From positions 17,577,303 through 17,641,302 of the forward strand of contig CM055098.1 of assembly GCA_029204225.1 (NCBI GenBank): a stretch of DNA of 64,000 nt, given 5' to 3'. Positions within the stretch are counted from its first letter, which is position 1, and every line of letters begins with the position of its first letter. This DNA is from Diphasiastrum complanatum (Eukaryota; Streptophyta; Lycopodiopsida; Lycopodiales; Lycopodiaceae). The notes under the pieces were generated by a model. It saw nothing but the letters and a program-made list of their open reading frames with translations, was not told the DNA's origin and ran no database searches. Positions 1-12,492 of this stretch are shown here, in pieces. The translations under genes were made by a program, and so were the position numbers.

Positions 1-77
1 GTTCAGTTATCCCTCCTGTACACAGACTTAAATTTTCTCTTCAAGTTGCCTGACGGCTTCTTTTGACACCTTTGCAG

Positions 78-174
78 ATTCTGCACTTATGCATGGGTTG
101 GCAGACAAAAGTCCAGACATTGTCAAATTCTTGACAGTGATGGCAATTTGCAACACTGTCGTTCCCATATGCAG
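78..174 (+). CDS. ALA2: Flippase exon a (start of N domain)
   Basis: The exon follows TTTGCAG and ends before GTCTAT. It reads from a split codon (phase 1) through HGLADKSPDIVKFLTVMAIC and stops inside a split AGT codon that the next exon completes exactly. The TVMAICNTV stretch is characteristic of ALA2-type P4-ATPases, shortly after the phosphorylation loop. Confidence 0.9.
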
Positions 175-2647
175 GTCTATTCTTATCTTGACTTGTTGTC
201 AACCTGTGTAGATCTTTTGCTTAATCTAGTACATCAATGGACCTGTAGTGCCCTGAAGGCATGGGCCTACAAATACTTAATTAACAGGTAAAAAAGGCAA
301 AAATAGAAACAAAAGGAGTGTCTGTAAACACAGCAAGCTGATGTTTGTGACGACCAGCTCTTGAAATTCAGAACTGGTATATTATCGCTTAGCACCATGG
401 TTTCCCATTTTTTCAGAATCGGCCTTTTCAGAATTGGAAGAAATGGCTTTTCAGGCCATTCAGATCGGTCCCATGATGAAAGAATTGGAGGAGAATCGGA
501 TTTAGGGTTCAAAAAAATAAAATATTTGCTACTATCAAAAAAATATTAATGGTAGATAGATCAGGCACTCTATATTTTATGGTCACTCTCTAATTTGAAG
601 TCAATTTGAGTCATTCAGAACAGAGATAGAATGTGAATGATATAGGTTTTTATTTTTTATGAATCGGCCTAGGCCCTAAACCCTACACTCGATTTGAACT
701 GGAATCATGGTTTGAAGCCTAATAATTCAGAGAATTGGGAAACTACGTCTAGCACAAAGGCTTGAGCCCAACGATCTAAATAGCTAAGATTCAATCTGTT
801 TATATTGAAATAAAACTGGGCTGAAAGTTGCCTTTACTAAGAAGAAGTGAGCACATAACTCCACAAAGCGACCATCTTTTGTGGCAAAGGTTTGGAAACA
901 ACTTAGCATTATGCTGGGACATGCAGATAGTTATAAAGTGTAACAGCTGGAAACCTAGTTGCCCAATAAAAGCTGGCTTAAATGCAAATAAAATTTTGAT
1001 GAAGGCACTCAAATACAAAATTCAGATCTTAGTTTCTATGAATGCCCCGAAGTTTTACAAAAAATAGCCATAAATAACTAACACAACTTTGCTCAATCCA
1101 AAAATATCTTGAAAGCTATGGGGAAATTCTGCCTTTCTCAAATGAAGCTGTAGCCTTCACCCTTCAGCATGAAAGAAAGTTTCTCTCATGCTCTGTTTTT
1201 GTTCAGATTTCCTCTTCTTGAATCCAATAGTTCATGCTTGCAGCCAAAGTGGAATCTACCGTGGCAGAATGGTTGATGCTATTATATCCATGCTGGGTGG
1301 CTATATTCCTGTTGTAGCAATTATTGCACTATGTGGTTCATCCAGGGAGAGATCCACGTTCCAATTTGACAGGAAAAAGGATTCATTCGATCCACAAAAA
1401 ATTAGCAATGAGCAGCACGTTGATGCTTTTGTCAATGACTGCTCTTGCTCCTCCTTGTAGCAAATTTACTCTCCTCATGACTGAACCTCTCTATTAATGC
1501 TGCGTTACAAGTTACATGAACATTAGTGACGGGAAAGTGAGCAACGTAAGATCACTTTGCCAATTAAGCACAAGCAGTTTGATCAAGAGGTAGGCCCTGA
1601 AGAAAATCACTACTAGCACCAAACGACTATTCTGAAAAGTACAAAAACAACTCACAACAAGACAATGGAGATGACACAGCCAATGTACTACTGCTAGACG
1701 CCATCAGATCAGCCTAGATAGCATCAAGAACGGCCTCAATCTGTTCATTGTAGGCATATTTGCCCATTCCACGGAACCGTTCTGGAACATGGCCAAATAT
1801 AAATGCCATGTTACCTACTCAATTTTTGACAGAAGCTCAAAACCAGATTGTGGACAATCCAGATTGCCTCAATGGTTTTCCGTTTTTTGGCATTGCCTAT
1901 GGAAAAGTCTATCGTTCTCAGTTTTGCTTAGACCCAGTACGTTCCGGAATGTACAGTACAATTTGGCCCAAAAAGGTCACAGAACGGGCTTCACAATTTG
2001 TAGCCTAAACTAGAAGCGGACAAAGATTGGTGTAGAAAAGTAAAAAACTAAAGATACATGCCAAACAATACAATATAAGTTTCGTATGGCATTTGCTAAG
2101 TTTTCCAACCTTTCCTTCTACAAATGATGTTGTTTGTTGATATGTCACTGATGTGGTATCATTGTAATTTCTTGATCCAGTCATGGTGATACCTCTAATG
2201 GAATACAAGACAATATTTCTTTGTATCTGCCACTAGTGAAGAAGAGGCTTTCTATTCATTCTCCTCTAGGAGAATGAAAAAGTCCGTTGGATAGGATCTG
2301 AGAACAATTGTAGGCCTTTGAGAAACATAAATTTTGTAAGCAATTGTAGTTCAATATGAGCTCGTGACGTAGAAACGCAACTGGAAGCTATTTACGGCTT
2401 TTTTGCTCGGTCCACAAACAATATAGTCCATTTAGGAAAGGCTGTAGAAATACTCATACTAGCTGGTAGAAAATGTGCTGGTGCTATTTACCAAACTAGA
2501 ACAAAAATTCCTGCTCCTAATAGCTTAGATTTGCTTGATGCTTTAACACATGGGATCAACAAACTGTTGCATTATATGTTACTGGATGGAGATACCTTGA
2601 CCCCATTGAGTTTGACTGTTATGCTGAATAACATGTAACATTTCCAG
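175..2647. other. Intron 1, no recognised gene
   Basis: This is 2.5 kb of AT-rich intron. An open stretch at about 1269-1460 (plus) starts MVDAIISMLGGYIPVV and resembles nothing I recognise. The segment at about 1770-1990 carries short palindromic words of the type TTCCGGAA and GGAACCGTTC. These recur near 36.4, 37.7 and 40.4 kb, so it is probably part of a small dispersed element. I see no RNA gene here. Confidence 0.6.
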
Positions 2648-2757
2648 TGCAAATGGAGCAATATCTTATAAAGCACAATCTCAAGATGAAGAAGCTTTGG
2701 TAAACGCTGCTGCACGACTGCATGTGGTTCTCCTGTCTAAGAGAGGCAATGTCTTAG
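2648..2757 (+). CDS. ALA2: Flippase exon b (N domain, YKAQSQDE motif)
   Basis: The acceptor is TTTCCAG and the donor is GTAAAG. The exon encodes SANGAISYKAQSQDEEALV and ends after GNVL in phase 1. The KAQSQDE(D/E)AL stretch is a conserved nucleotide-binding-domain signature of P4-ATPases. Confidence 0.92.
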
Positions 2758-3478
2758 GTAAAGTTTGTCTTCTATGTTGGTTCTATATCAGTCATTGATG
2801 TTGTTTTGTGGAGATTAGATGTGTTTGCAAGTAAGTTGAAATTGTGGTTCTAGGAAATGGTTGGTAGTTTTCTTCTGCCTTACATTCTCAGGAGATTTGA
2901 GTCTCGTAGTATCACCAAATACCCCTCAATTATGCTGGCTGAACAATCGAAAAATGTTATTGTGTAGTGTCCAAAAAAATTGACCTATCAAAAATCAAAA
3001 ACACAATTTGTTGAAAGTTGCAAGGCATCCTTTTGTAGCAGAAATGATTCGACCAAGTCTCAGACTGAACTTTGTTACATGATCATCTATTCAAAGTTCT
3101 AGTATGTCCATTTAGCAAATCCAGGCTTTACTAGCTTATGAGCTGTCAGTCACCCCCATATTATGTTGATCGCGTACTCAAATGCTGAATCGTTTAAGCC
3201 CACACGACTATAAACTAGGGATTCTTTTATTGAATTATTTTGTTTCCTGATTTTCTTGTGGCGTTTTGTATGAGCTTATGTCAATCTAGTAGATGCTTGC
3301 CTGAAGGATACTGTTAGAAAAGACAGTTACCTGATTGGGTGGTTTGAGAAGATGATTTTTAGTAGGTTACAGAGCTGATTATCAGTAACCAAAACTATAA
3401 TCTCTTCTGAAATGCACAAAGTAGACGCTTGTTCTTCCATACCTTCCATACCTCTTATACTTTTATGACCATGTGCAG
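2758..3478. other. Intron 2, nothing recognised
   Basis: A 721-bp intron that starts GTAAAG and ends TGTGCAG. I see no repeat or gene in it. Confidence 0.7.
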
Positions 3479-3643
3479 AGGTTAAAATTTTTGGCAGCAT
3501 ACAGGAATATGAGGTTCTTGATGTGTTGGAGTTTACCTCTGACAGAAAGAGAATGTCCATTGTCACAAGGGAAAGTGGTACAAGGAAGCTGATGCTTTTG
3601 TCAAAAGGGGCAGATGAGGCTATTTTTCCAGTTTTGTGCAGTG
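3479..3643 (+). CDS. ALA2: Flippase exon c (N domain, KGADE motif)
   Basis: This exon encodes [19 protein letters not shown], then [15 protein letters not shown], then [25 protein letters not shown] and KGADE are the classic nucleotide-binding motifs of P-type ATPases; the lysine of KGA contacts ATP in the family. The donor is GTATGC. The exon ends with one base of a GAT codon that the next exon completes. Confidence 0.93.
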
Positions 3644-4655
3644 GTATGCTTATTTTGTATCTTTAAAACAACTGCATTTATGTATGGGAGATATTTACAA
3701 CCTAATTGCTACAAAAATGACACATGGAAGATTAGATCTTTTTGAGTGCTGATACATGCATCATAGGTTACATGCTTATGTAAGTAGAATTATGTGTGGA
3801 TGTTTATATAGGAGCCACACTTTGGATGCATGGGATAAAGTGTACCTGAATCACCTTTGTGGATTGATATTTGTGTGGAATTTATGAGAGAAGATGATTG
3901 TATCAGCAATGAATTGATTTTGAAACTTGGTAGGATGGGAAGCCTCTAAAAGCAATATCTTGAATGCAGATGTTTTGAAAGCAGTTCATAAAATGTTACC
4001 TTGAAGCATTTTAGCTTGTTGTGTCATCTGCCACTTAATTATTTCTACAAGTCTCTGCAATGAGGCCTTTCCTGAATAGTTGGGTGCATTAATTTTCTTA
4101 TGATTGTTCTTTATTCTTGGACTGGGATGGGATTTGATCCATCATTTTTATTCAAGAGGGTATCGTCTCCTGTAGTTTAAGGAATGTCTTCTAGGTTATA
4201 TCATTTGTTTCAGTTTTTTTTTTTTTCATTTATTATCCTCAATGTGGGCTACACTTTTTAACTGTTGGAGCTATTTTTGCGACATTGTATGTCATTTTCT
4301 TTCTCGGGTTATAATTTCATGCTAGAATCCCCTATCCAGCTTTTAGTACCATAAAGCTTATGCAATATTTGAGCATAGAGAATTTTTATATCATTTCTAG
4401 TAGTGATAAGACCATATTTCTAAGTAGTCACTTTGAGGGCCTATCCAAGCTATCCAAATATTGGCAGGGGGATTTTGATGGGCACCATTTCAATGACATT
4501 GATGTTTGGGGAGCACCCCTAACAATATACACACCATCAAATTTATGATTTTGGCTGGTCCTATCATCTGTGAATGTAAATGCTTATGTTGATCCCCCTC
4601 ATATCTCCATATTACATAGCTATACCCTAGAATAAGGAGGTGAATGACTTAGTGG
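3644..4655. other. Start of intron 3, nothing recognised
   Basis: AT-rich intron sequence with a T run at about 4207-4226. It shows no coding similarity, tRNA or obvious repeat. Confidence 0.55.
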
Positions 4656-5290
4656 TAGAATTGTTCATGGTCATGCTAATGAGGAGCTTGTTGCAGTCAT
4701 TCACGCCTTGAAAATTTGAAGGCATTATTTGTATAGTGTTAGATTTGTAGTAATGACTAGTCATTGGTCCCTTAAAGTACATATGTGATGTCGTTGACCT
4801 AATAGGCCATAAGGCTAGATGGTCGGAACTCATTTAGGAGTTTGAGTTTTAGATTAGGCATCGTAGAGGTATGTCAAACTGTGTTGTCGATGCCTTGAGT
4901 TGGTTTGTAGAGATTAATCAGTTATGCTTTGTTGAGATCCAATCTAAATTGTATCTGTCACTTTGAGGTCTTTTTCAAATGGATGGGCATTTTGGCTGCA
5001 TCTGGCCATATTTTTTGGCAAGAAATTCTAGATCTGGTCAAGACCTTGGGATGCAGGATCCCAAGAAATCTTGAAACGATAAGATGCTAAATGAATATTC
5101 TATAAGGAATGTCTTACTTTTCCGGAAGGGAGAAATGTGTGCGCTGAATAGGGAAGACCTTATGGCCCAAATACTACAGCAGTATCATGACAACCCTTTT
5201 GCTAGTCACCTTGGTATACAAAGAACATTGGACCTTGTAAAACAAAGTATTTAATGGCCAAAGATGAAAGATCATGTCAATCATCTACAA
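4656..5290 (+). pseudogene. Degenerate Ty3/gypsy RNase H - integrase zinc-finger fragment
   Basis: With several stops and frameshifts, the plus strand reads ELVAVIHALK, RHYLYS, VVDAL (RNase H and its tail), then SIRNVLLFRKGEMCALN and QYHDNPFASHLGIQRTLDLV (the H2C2 region of integrase). It is an old, strongly mutated cousin of the gypsy fragments at 5693-6403 and 30716-32372. Confidence 0.7.
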
Positions 5291-5491
5291 GAGCATGGGG
5301 AGTGTGAGCCTAGTTCTGTAATAGTGTGTGTGCAAAAACATCAAAGGACTCCCAAGTAGCTTCACCAAATAGGTCGAGCATCGAGTTAAACAAGGAACTG
5401 GACTATGCAATGATGACAAAGGAGAATGGCCCAAACTTGCAATAAAAGAAATAGCTTAGGGTTTGAAGGTAAAGAGGGATCGTAGGGTTCT

Positions 5492-5692
5492 TCAAAAAAA
5501 GGAGCGAAGTAGACTAATATGAAAGATATTGCAAGCATGAGTACTGTTAGGCAGCTTTAAATGATATGTTATAGGACTAAGATTTTCTAAAATCTGAAAA
5601 GGACCACAATGTGTAGATAACTTTTCAGTAAGAGAGCGACCTTGAACAAACTTATGGTGGGCAGAAGAAAGTTGCAATAAACAGATTGACCT
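5492..5692 (-). pseudogene. Ty3/gypsy integrase C-terminal fragment (minus strand)
   Basis: The minus strand reads SSAHHKFVQGRSLTEKLS, GPFQILENL, YHLKLP and IFHISLLRSFF. This is the usual GPF...Y.L.LP...FHVSLL pattern at the end of gypsy integrases. It abuts a plus-strand gypsy fragment at 5693, so two unrelated insertions or a rearrangement meet there. Confidence 0.72.
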
Positions 5693-6403
5693 GAAGTGAA
5701 TGAACTTTCCTTCACTGAGATCAGTACAGATTTTTATCTCTCCCTGAGAGGTCTTTCTGAGAAAGACCCACATTTTGGACCAATCTGGACTGATGTTCAT
5801 GGTGACCAGTCTGGGGGTAGGGATAAAAGGGTTGATGACTTCTCTATTCGTAATGGACTTTTGTTTAGGAAAGGGAAGGTTTGTGTGCCTGATGTGGATG
5901 TTATTAAAAATAAAATTCTTTATGAATGTCATGACTCACCATGCGCAGGACATCCCGGCATACATCGTACATTAGATTTGGTACGATGGGACTTTTATTG
6001 GCCAAAACTCAAGCCCTTTGTAGAATCTTATGTGGTTAAGTATGACCAATGCCAATTGAATAAAGCTGAACGCCATAAGGCTGGCAGATTGTTGCATCCA
6101 TTGGATATCCCGGATAAGAGATGGGATAGTATTTCCATGGATTTCGTGGTTGGGTTACTGCAGACGAATAAACAGCATGATGCAACTTGGGTTGTGGTCG
6201 ACCGTCTTACCAAATTGGCTACGTTTATTCCGGTAAAGACCACCGCGAAGGCTTCTGATTTAGCTCAGACATTTGTAGAGCGTTTGTTTAGACTTTATGG
6301 TTTACCAAGTGATACTGTGAGCGATCACGATCCGAAGTTCATCGTTCACTTTTGGTCGGCCGTGTTTGCTAAACTAGAGACGACTCTGAGCTTGTGTATC
6401 TAA
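5693..6403 (+). pseudogene. Ty3/gypsy integrase fragment (zinc finger and DDE core)
   Basis: About 235 codons stay open. They cover ELSFTEISTDFYLSLRGL, the H2C2 zinc finger (HPGIHRTLDLVRWDFYW ... QCQLNK, with the first Cys of the pair replaced by Asp-flanked sequence), and the integrase core with catalytic Asp in SMDFVVGL and SDHDPKF. The fragment ends before the catalytic Glu. It is nearly identical to 32044-32372, so both come from one recent family. No LTR is visible on either side. Confidence 0.85.
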
Positions 6404-9400
6404 TGACTAAAGAAAGACTAAACTAGATCATACGCTACCTAATGAGCAAATTGGGCAACTTAGGGTACTTGGGTCCCATAATGACATGCCCTTAATGGTA
6501 ATGGCCTAGTACGTAAGGGTATACTAGTTAGGGGCAAGTCCCATTATATAACTATTTCTTTCATGTTGTTCTATGGATCGGTAAGGTCTATGAAACTTGG
6601 AGACATATTAGTTGCAACTAAGAGTTATGCTATTGACCATTGGTTTAGAGTGTTCGATACATATTAGTCCTAGATTAGGTAATGAATGATACTGGTCCCT
6701 CTTAAGAATCTATTTGCAATAATGTCAGTGACTTCATGATATCTATCTCATGGTCAATGACAAGGGCAAATGATTTCTAGCACAGTCATGAGTGGTAGGA
6801 GCCATAATTTGTTAAATACTAAGCACATTGTGCTATTCTTGGGGAATAAATAGCTTCATTTCAATATTTCAGCCGAAATGTATGTACCTTATTTCAGCTT
6901 TGGTTGTTTAAGGCTCAAAACAAGCATTTAAATCTAGTAAAATCACATAGATTTACGAGTGGCTAGATCATTCATCACATATTGCTCAAACTTGGCATTT
7001 GCAAGATATTTATGGCACTTGTGTTTGGCTATTTTCATATATTCCACGCCAAGAAAGTCCTCCTTCCCTATTGTTGGTGTCATCAAATAATAAACATATG
7101 CTGTCTTTTATAACTTGAACAACATAGGAAGGACACACATCCTCTATGTCATCATGAATATATTGGAAGATCCACTCTTGTGTGTGATGTTCGAGGACCA
7201 AAACCATCTATGACATGCAAGAGGTTCATGCCCATCCAAGATGTAACCAAAATGTTGATGACCGAGTGATGTCATATATCAATCTATCCATCCAACAAGG
7301 TTGGCTCAGTTGGTTAGCTTGCCCTTCGAATGGGCTCTAACTCACACCTCACATGAGCCAACTCCTCAATAAAGTGTTGTGGGAAGTAGGGTCTCTAAAC
7401 TTTGCGATACATAGGGGGTCCCACTTTTGCAATCTTGCACACTATCACTCAAAATAAAGGTGGCTAGGTATGGTGGAATAGGACATGCTCCCTACAGAAG
7501 TACTGTCGCACTGCAATGTCTGCTAGTGTTTTATGTTTCTTACCAAAATTTTGAGCCATGCTCTAACGAGTGTGTTCGCAACCATGTCTAGAAGCTGCAA
7601 TTGCATGGGCTATGACACTTAAAGAAACGAAGAAAGTGCTTGTAATACCTTGGCCAAACCCACCAAGCATTGCACACCCTTAGCACTAGGAGTGGTAGAT
7701 CTAATAGTAGTAGTAATAGTTGTGAATTCCATGGCTTCAACTAGCAACATCGCTGCCTATGTTGAGGTCCTTGTATATGTGACTGGATTGCACTTTCTCC
7801 AAAATGTCATTATGGATTTGGTCATATAACCTCTATTCATGCCATCCCACTCAAATGCCTCACCGCTCTACTAGTAGATCATGTGAAAGATACCTCACAA
7901 AATCTGGATCTAATCTCTTGGTACCTAAGGCATCATAACCCCCTTGGATATCCACCTCATCTTAGATAGGATCTCTACTCCACCCCTAATGATAACTACT
8001 CAAGCCACCACGCTAGTTTTCAAGCCACAGATTCCTCCTAAAGCCTAATAAAATGCATTATTGTCGACAATTGCTAGACTACACATTGCTGTGATGGCAA
8101 TTGTGATATGGTGAGCTCAATACCAATCTCAAATTTGCAAGCACATTGCACAAAAACCCATGTACATTAGTAGACAAAACACTATAATCTCTATATGAAT
8201 CATGATACGCTTAATGATGATTTGATTGACCAAAACAATGAGGCATGATAGTTGAATTTTGAAAATTTCAATGATCATCAAAATTTTGAATTTGAATCAT
8301 TTACGAATATAAAAATTAAAAATAGAAGTTGGGACCAAGATGGACGATGTTCACTTTGTAGAGTCTAAAGTCTACATGCCTATTATATGTCACAATTATT
8401 CTATAATATACATCATAGATGCATACCATGGTCTAGAATGCCCTCTAGGAATTAGGTTTCTCATATTGCAAAAAAAAAAAAAATTTACCTTTCTTTGAAA
8501 TTTTTTTCAGAAACTATCAAAAATGTTAGCTTACTAGTTGAACTATCAAGAAAATAGATATAAAATTATAGATTTTAAGTTGTACATTATCTAGTGTAAA
8601 AAACTATCCTTGAATGTATGTCAATTTACCTATGATGATCATTGCTACTTGTGACAATTTTCTCAACTTTGAGATGCTCCAAAATTTTTTTGGCCACCTT
8701 CAAGCAAAATTATATATGTTGTTGGTGAGCAGGTAACATTTGCTCTCTTGTCATTGATCTGGGTGTGAATCTTGTTGCCAATGGATGATGTGTGGGCCTT
8801 TTGGGAAGGAATTTTGGACATATATGATATAAGGATGTTCCATGAAACCTCAATCTAAGAAGGATCACTTTTCTTTTTTCCATATTGACTAAAAGACAAG
8901 TCTATTTGCCTGAAGATCTAATGGAGAGGACCAAAGACACGAAGACCCGAATCATGCCCAAAATCAAGAGCAGCACACATTTGAGGAAGCTGTTAAGGTT
9001 TCCACACATCATCAATGGAGCCATGCTTGTTGAAATATTATCCCATCCTTTTGATATTGTTTGTGTTCAAATATTTTGATACTGCAACAACTCTCTTAGA
9101 CCACCTTCGCAAATAAAGAACTAATTTTAGCATGGGTTTTTTATCTCAATCACCAATACATGCTTAAAGTTCCGTCCACTCATCCGTGTGAAATGGGGAC
9201 ATTTTGTTGGGATAACTAGCAAGACTAAAACTTGCAAACTTCGATGCTATACTTGATGGGTTGGAAAAGTAGCCAACCCTAGCACAAACTATTATCAGCA
9301 TATTTTTTAGCTTGGGGGAGTTGTCACATATTGTCTTTTGCCATGTTCAATCGAAGTTGCATAAGCAACTCAAGGATCAAGCAAACATTTTGTTGGTCAT

Positions 9401-10565
9401 TTACAGTTGGTGATACAATATAATGTCATGTTACTATCTATTTTAAGATAAATAATCCTTGATCTTCAGTCTCCATTTTATAATTTATCTTGGAATTTGA
9501 AGTAATGTATAATTTATAAAGTGATCTATGTAACAAACACTGGCCTATCCAATCTTTGAGCACACACAATATGTAGATCTCTACATCAACCCTTCTACTT
9601 GCACACATTTGATTCTTTATGCCAACATCGTAGCAAACACTATTCTAAACCTTCAAGGAACTTGACTTAATGAGGAATCCTTGGTAGGAGCATAAAGATG
9701 ATTGTTCCCGAATACTTTTTTGGTAATAAAAATGTTAACTCTCCCAATATTGTTGCGTATATGTTGATTTCACCCTTTTGTGAAGCATTTTCAAGTGGAT
9801 CATTGAGCATCATGAATTTGTCTCTATCATTGACAATCTAGAATGTATGTTTCAAATCCTTTTTGCAGTGGATTGCGATCCCTTGCAACACTTACTATAC
9901 ATATTATAATACAATTGTAATAAACCAAGCGATGAATATTGCATTTGAGTTGAACTTTTCAGCATTTCTAAATTTCAAATTTCAAAGTGAATTGCTAAAA
10001 GTTCGAAATTCGAACTGGCCTCTAGGGAAGTGATTGCATGTTGTCAAACCCTCAAAGTTAGATTCTCAATTTTCTTGACATATATAGGTCCGATTTGCAA
10101 CTTGTATGGAATGATTTACTTTAGGAAACTAGACATTGTAACCTGATTAGAAATGGAAAGCATAATGGATAGCTTATTGTAGGAAAGAGGTTCACATAGA
10201 TGAAGGACCGAATTCCATTCACTTACACCTAGTACCTTTTTTTTCAGTAATGTGGGCTAATAATTCTAATGAGCATGAAATAATTAATGAAGGAACCATG
10301 GTCCAAGTCATGTGTATCTAATGTTGTTGATAGCTAACAATGGCATGTGGGCCCAAATAAGTGTTTTTAATATGCTAGTAATTGTGTTGCATTTAGAAGT
10401 AAAGTGAAATACCTTATTTGTTGAGCTTGACATTTCCGTTTCTGATGATGTTCTTATGGCATTTTGGTAGACATGCTTTATCACAATTCTTCAATCATAT
10501 TTTCGTGGTTCAAGCTGATTTGGTACTAATGCTTGGTCATAATGCATTTGAGAGTTGAAGTGCAG
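6404..10565. other. Rest of intron 3, mostly unassigned AT-rich DNA
   Basis: More than 4 kb without a supportable gene. Short open stretches (for example 7010-7207 minus and 8885-9079 plus) have no recognisable motif. The only structured signal is a tRNA-like promoter pair near 7302-7343, listed separately. A-run tracts occur at about 8470-8483. Confidence 0.5.
7295..7450 (+). repeat. Possible tRNA-derived SINE head (A-box and weak B-box)
   Basis: TGGCTCAGTTGG at 7302-7313 is a perfect-looking RNA polymerase III A-box. GGCTCTAACTC at 7333-7343 resembles a B-box (GGTTCGANTC) with substitutions. Both sit in a tRNA-like context as in plant Au-type SINEs. The spacing of about 19 bases is shorter than the usual 30 or more, so it may be a decayed or deleted copy. 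No clear target duplication was found. Confidence 0.35.
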
Positions 10566-10720
10566 ATCAACCAACACGAGTTGTGGCAGATGCAGTAGAG
10601 TTCTTTTCAAAATTGGGATTGAGAACAATGTGCTTAGCATGGAAAGAGCTTAATGAAGATGAATATTTAAACTGGTCAATCAAGTGTAAAGATGCAAGTA
10701 GCTCGGTTATAGAACGTGAG
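10566..10720 (+). CDS. ALA2: Flippase exon d (N domain to P domain)
   Basis: The exon encodes QPTRVVADAVEFFSKLGLRT, MCLAWKELNEDEYLNWS and KDASSSVIERE between a GTGCAG acceptor and a GTAATC donor. GLRTLCLA(W/Y)(R/K)EL is conserved across P4-ATPases. It completes the GAT codon begun in exon c across a 6.9-kb intron. Confidence 0.92.
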
Positions 10721-12009
10721 GTAATCTAGACTGAGCTTTGTAATCACCTTATTTGACTATATTTGCCTGTTAATCATAGACATTGTCTTTAGACATTGAA
10801 ATAAAGCTGAGTTTGTCAGTGCATCTTTCAACACTCAATATCTTACATTCAACTCTAATGTAAACTTAGGCACCGAGTTGCTTGTTAGGCCATGATCTTG
10901 TTGGAAATATTAACAGATTGCAACCATATGTGGTTTAGAGGCCTACACTCGGTGTTAGATGTGTTGTATGTATAAGCACAATAAAGCCATATGAGCGATG
11001 ATTGATATCTCAACTAAGAATGGGATGCAAAAATTTGTCAAAATTGTGGATCCCGAAAAGATCACCTTTAACCTTCCCCTATGGTGGCTCCCTTGCAAAT
11101 ATGCTTATTTTCTTGGAATCGGGCAAAATCCTCATGCTTTGGGACTCCAATAGACATGAAATTATAAAAGGAGAAAAAAGCTATTTTGGTAGAGGGTTTT
11201 AAAAACTAAAGAATTTGGCCTAAACATAGTGGGCCTATAAGGTCAGAGAAGTGACTAATTTGGTGACCTGTGACCTTGGCATCCAACCAACTTAAGAAAA
11301 AAAAAAAGGAGAAGAAAAAGACAAAGACAAGAAAAAGAAGTCCAACAAAAAGCATAAATGGACTCAATTTTACTTTCATTATTTTTCAACGTTTTTTCAA
11401 TTTCTCCTTTATGAGGTAGTTCTTATTAGAAATGCAATTCAAATGTAGAACGAGGCATATCTTTGGGGGTATTGTTGACCAAAGCATATTTCTTCAAATT
11501 TGGACAATACTTCATCCATAGTTGGCCACAAAAAATGGACCTTATTAAAATTGAAACTAGACTTTCATTTCGAAATATAGCATCTATATTTTTCCATATA
11601 TGTGCTTCAAACAACAATCCCAAGTAGTGAAAATACATTCCAAAACAGGAACTTGATGTTTTGACTATTTTAATTGTCATTACTGTAGAATCATTGTTGA
11701 CACCGCTCGATGATGGATTGATTACATTCAGATTTGTGAAGCAATGTAAACCTTCCCAAAGATATTGATATGGATATAAGACATGGAATGTAATCAGCTT
11801 TCCAAGGAATTTTGCTTGACAGAGAGAGTATTCCCAATCATTATACATATGCATGGTGTGAATTAGATTTTGGCAATTGAGCTATAGAGACCCCCTAAAG
11901 ACAAGATTCTCCAACAAAAGCCTCATTAAGCACTTGTAAAATGGACTCATGAGATACTTGAACATAATTGAATGAGTTTGTGTCAAAGAATATCATTGTT
12001 TGAAATAGT
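10721..12009. other. Start of intron 4, nothing recognised
   Basis: Unassigned intron sequence. A 142-codon open stretch on the minus strand (11426-11854) has no recognisable domain and biased composition, and I do not call it a gene. Confidence 0.5.
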
Positions 12010-12492
12010 ACTCTGTGATAATAGAGAGAAAGATTGAATAGTTGCGCTCTAAATGTTCGATTGATGACCAGATGATCTTGGTAACTTGTAACATGTAACT
12101 AGGTATATTCGATTATTGTCAAATATATAGACATGGCTAACTAATCAAAGGAATGCTTAGTCTATACTTTTACAAATAGGATTAAGGCACTACGTGCTGT
12201 TAGCAGTCGTCGTCGAATAGGATCCAATTCCGTTAGAGATTCTGTCCGAACGTGATGACGGTACTATTGAGCCGTCGAATGTCCGAGTCGAGTATTCGAG
12301 TTGATGGTGACATGCGAATAGTCGATCAGTGGTCGATAGTTTGATTCTATGATCGTACTTGGATCAATGGTGATTCGATAGTTCGGCTGTGTCGACGAAA
12401 CACTGTCATCAAATCCTTTGTATTTTTGCAGACTGTTGGGAAACAAGCGTATATATGTAGAGTATGCGACTGTTCAGATATTTACATACAGC

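Noticed and set aside
655-690. CCCTAAACCCTA word resembling plant telomere repeat
   Set aside because: Only about two imperfect units, which occur by chance; no interstitial telomere array.
1188-1460. 90-codon open frame in intron 1 (MVDAIISMLGGYIPVV part)
   Set aside because: No recognised domain, no splice context tying it to the flippase, and length within chance expectation for this AT-rich intron.
5492-5932. Single 146-codon minus-strand gypsy gene
   Set aside because: Only its second half (from about 5692 down) is gypsy integrase; the first half is the antisense shadow of the plus-strand fragment at 5693.
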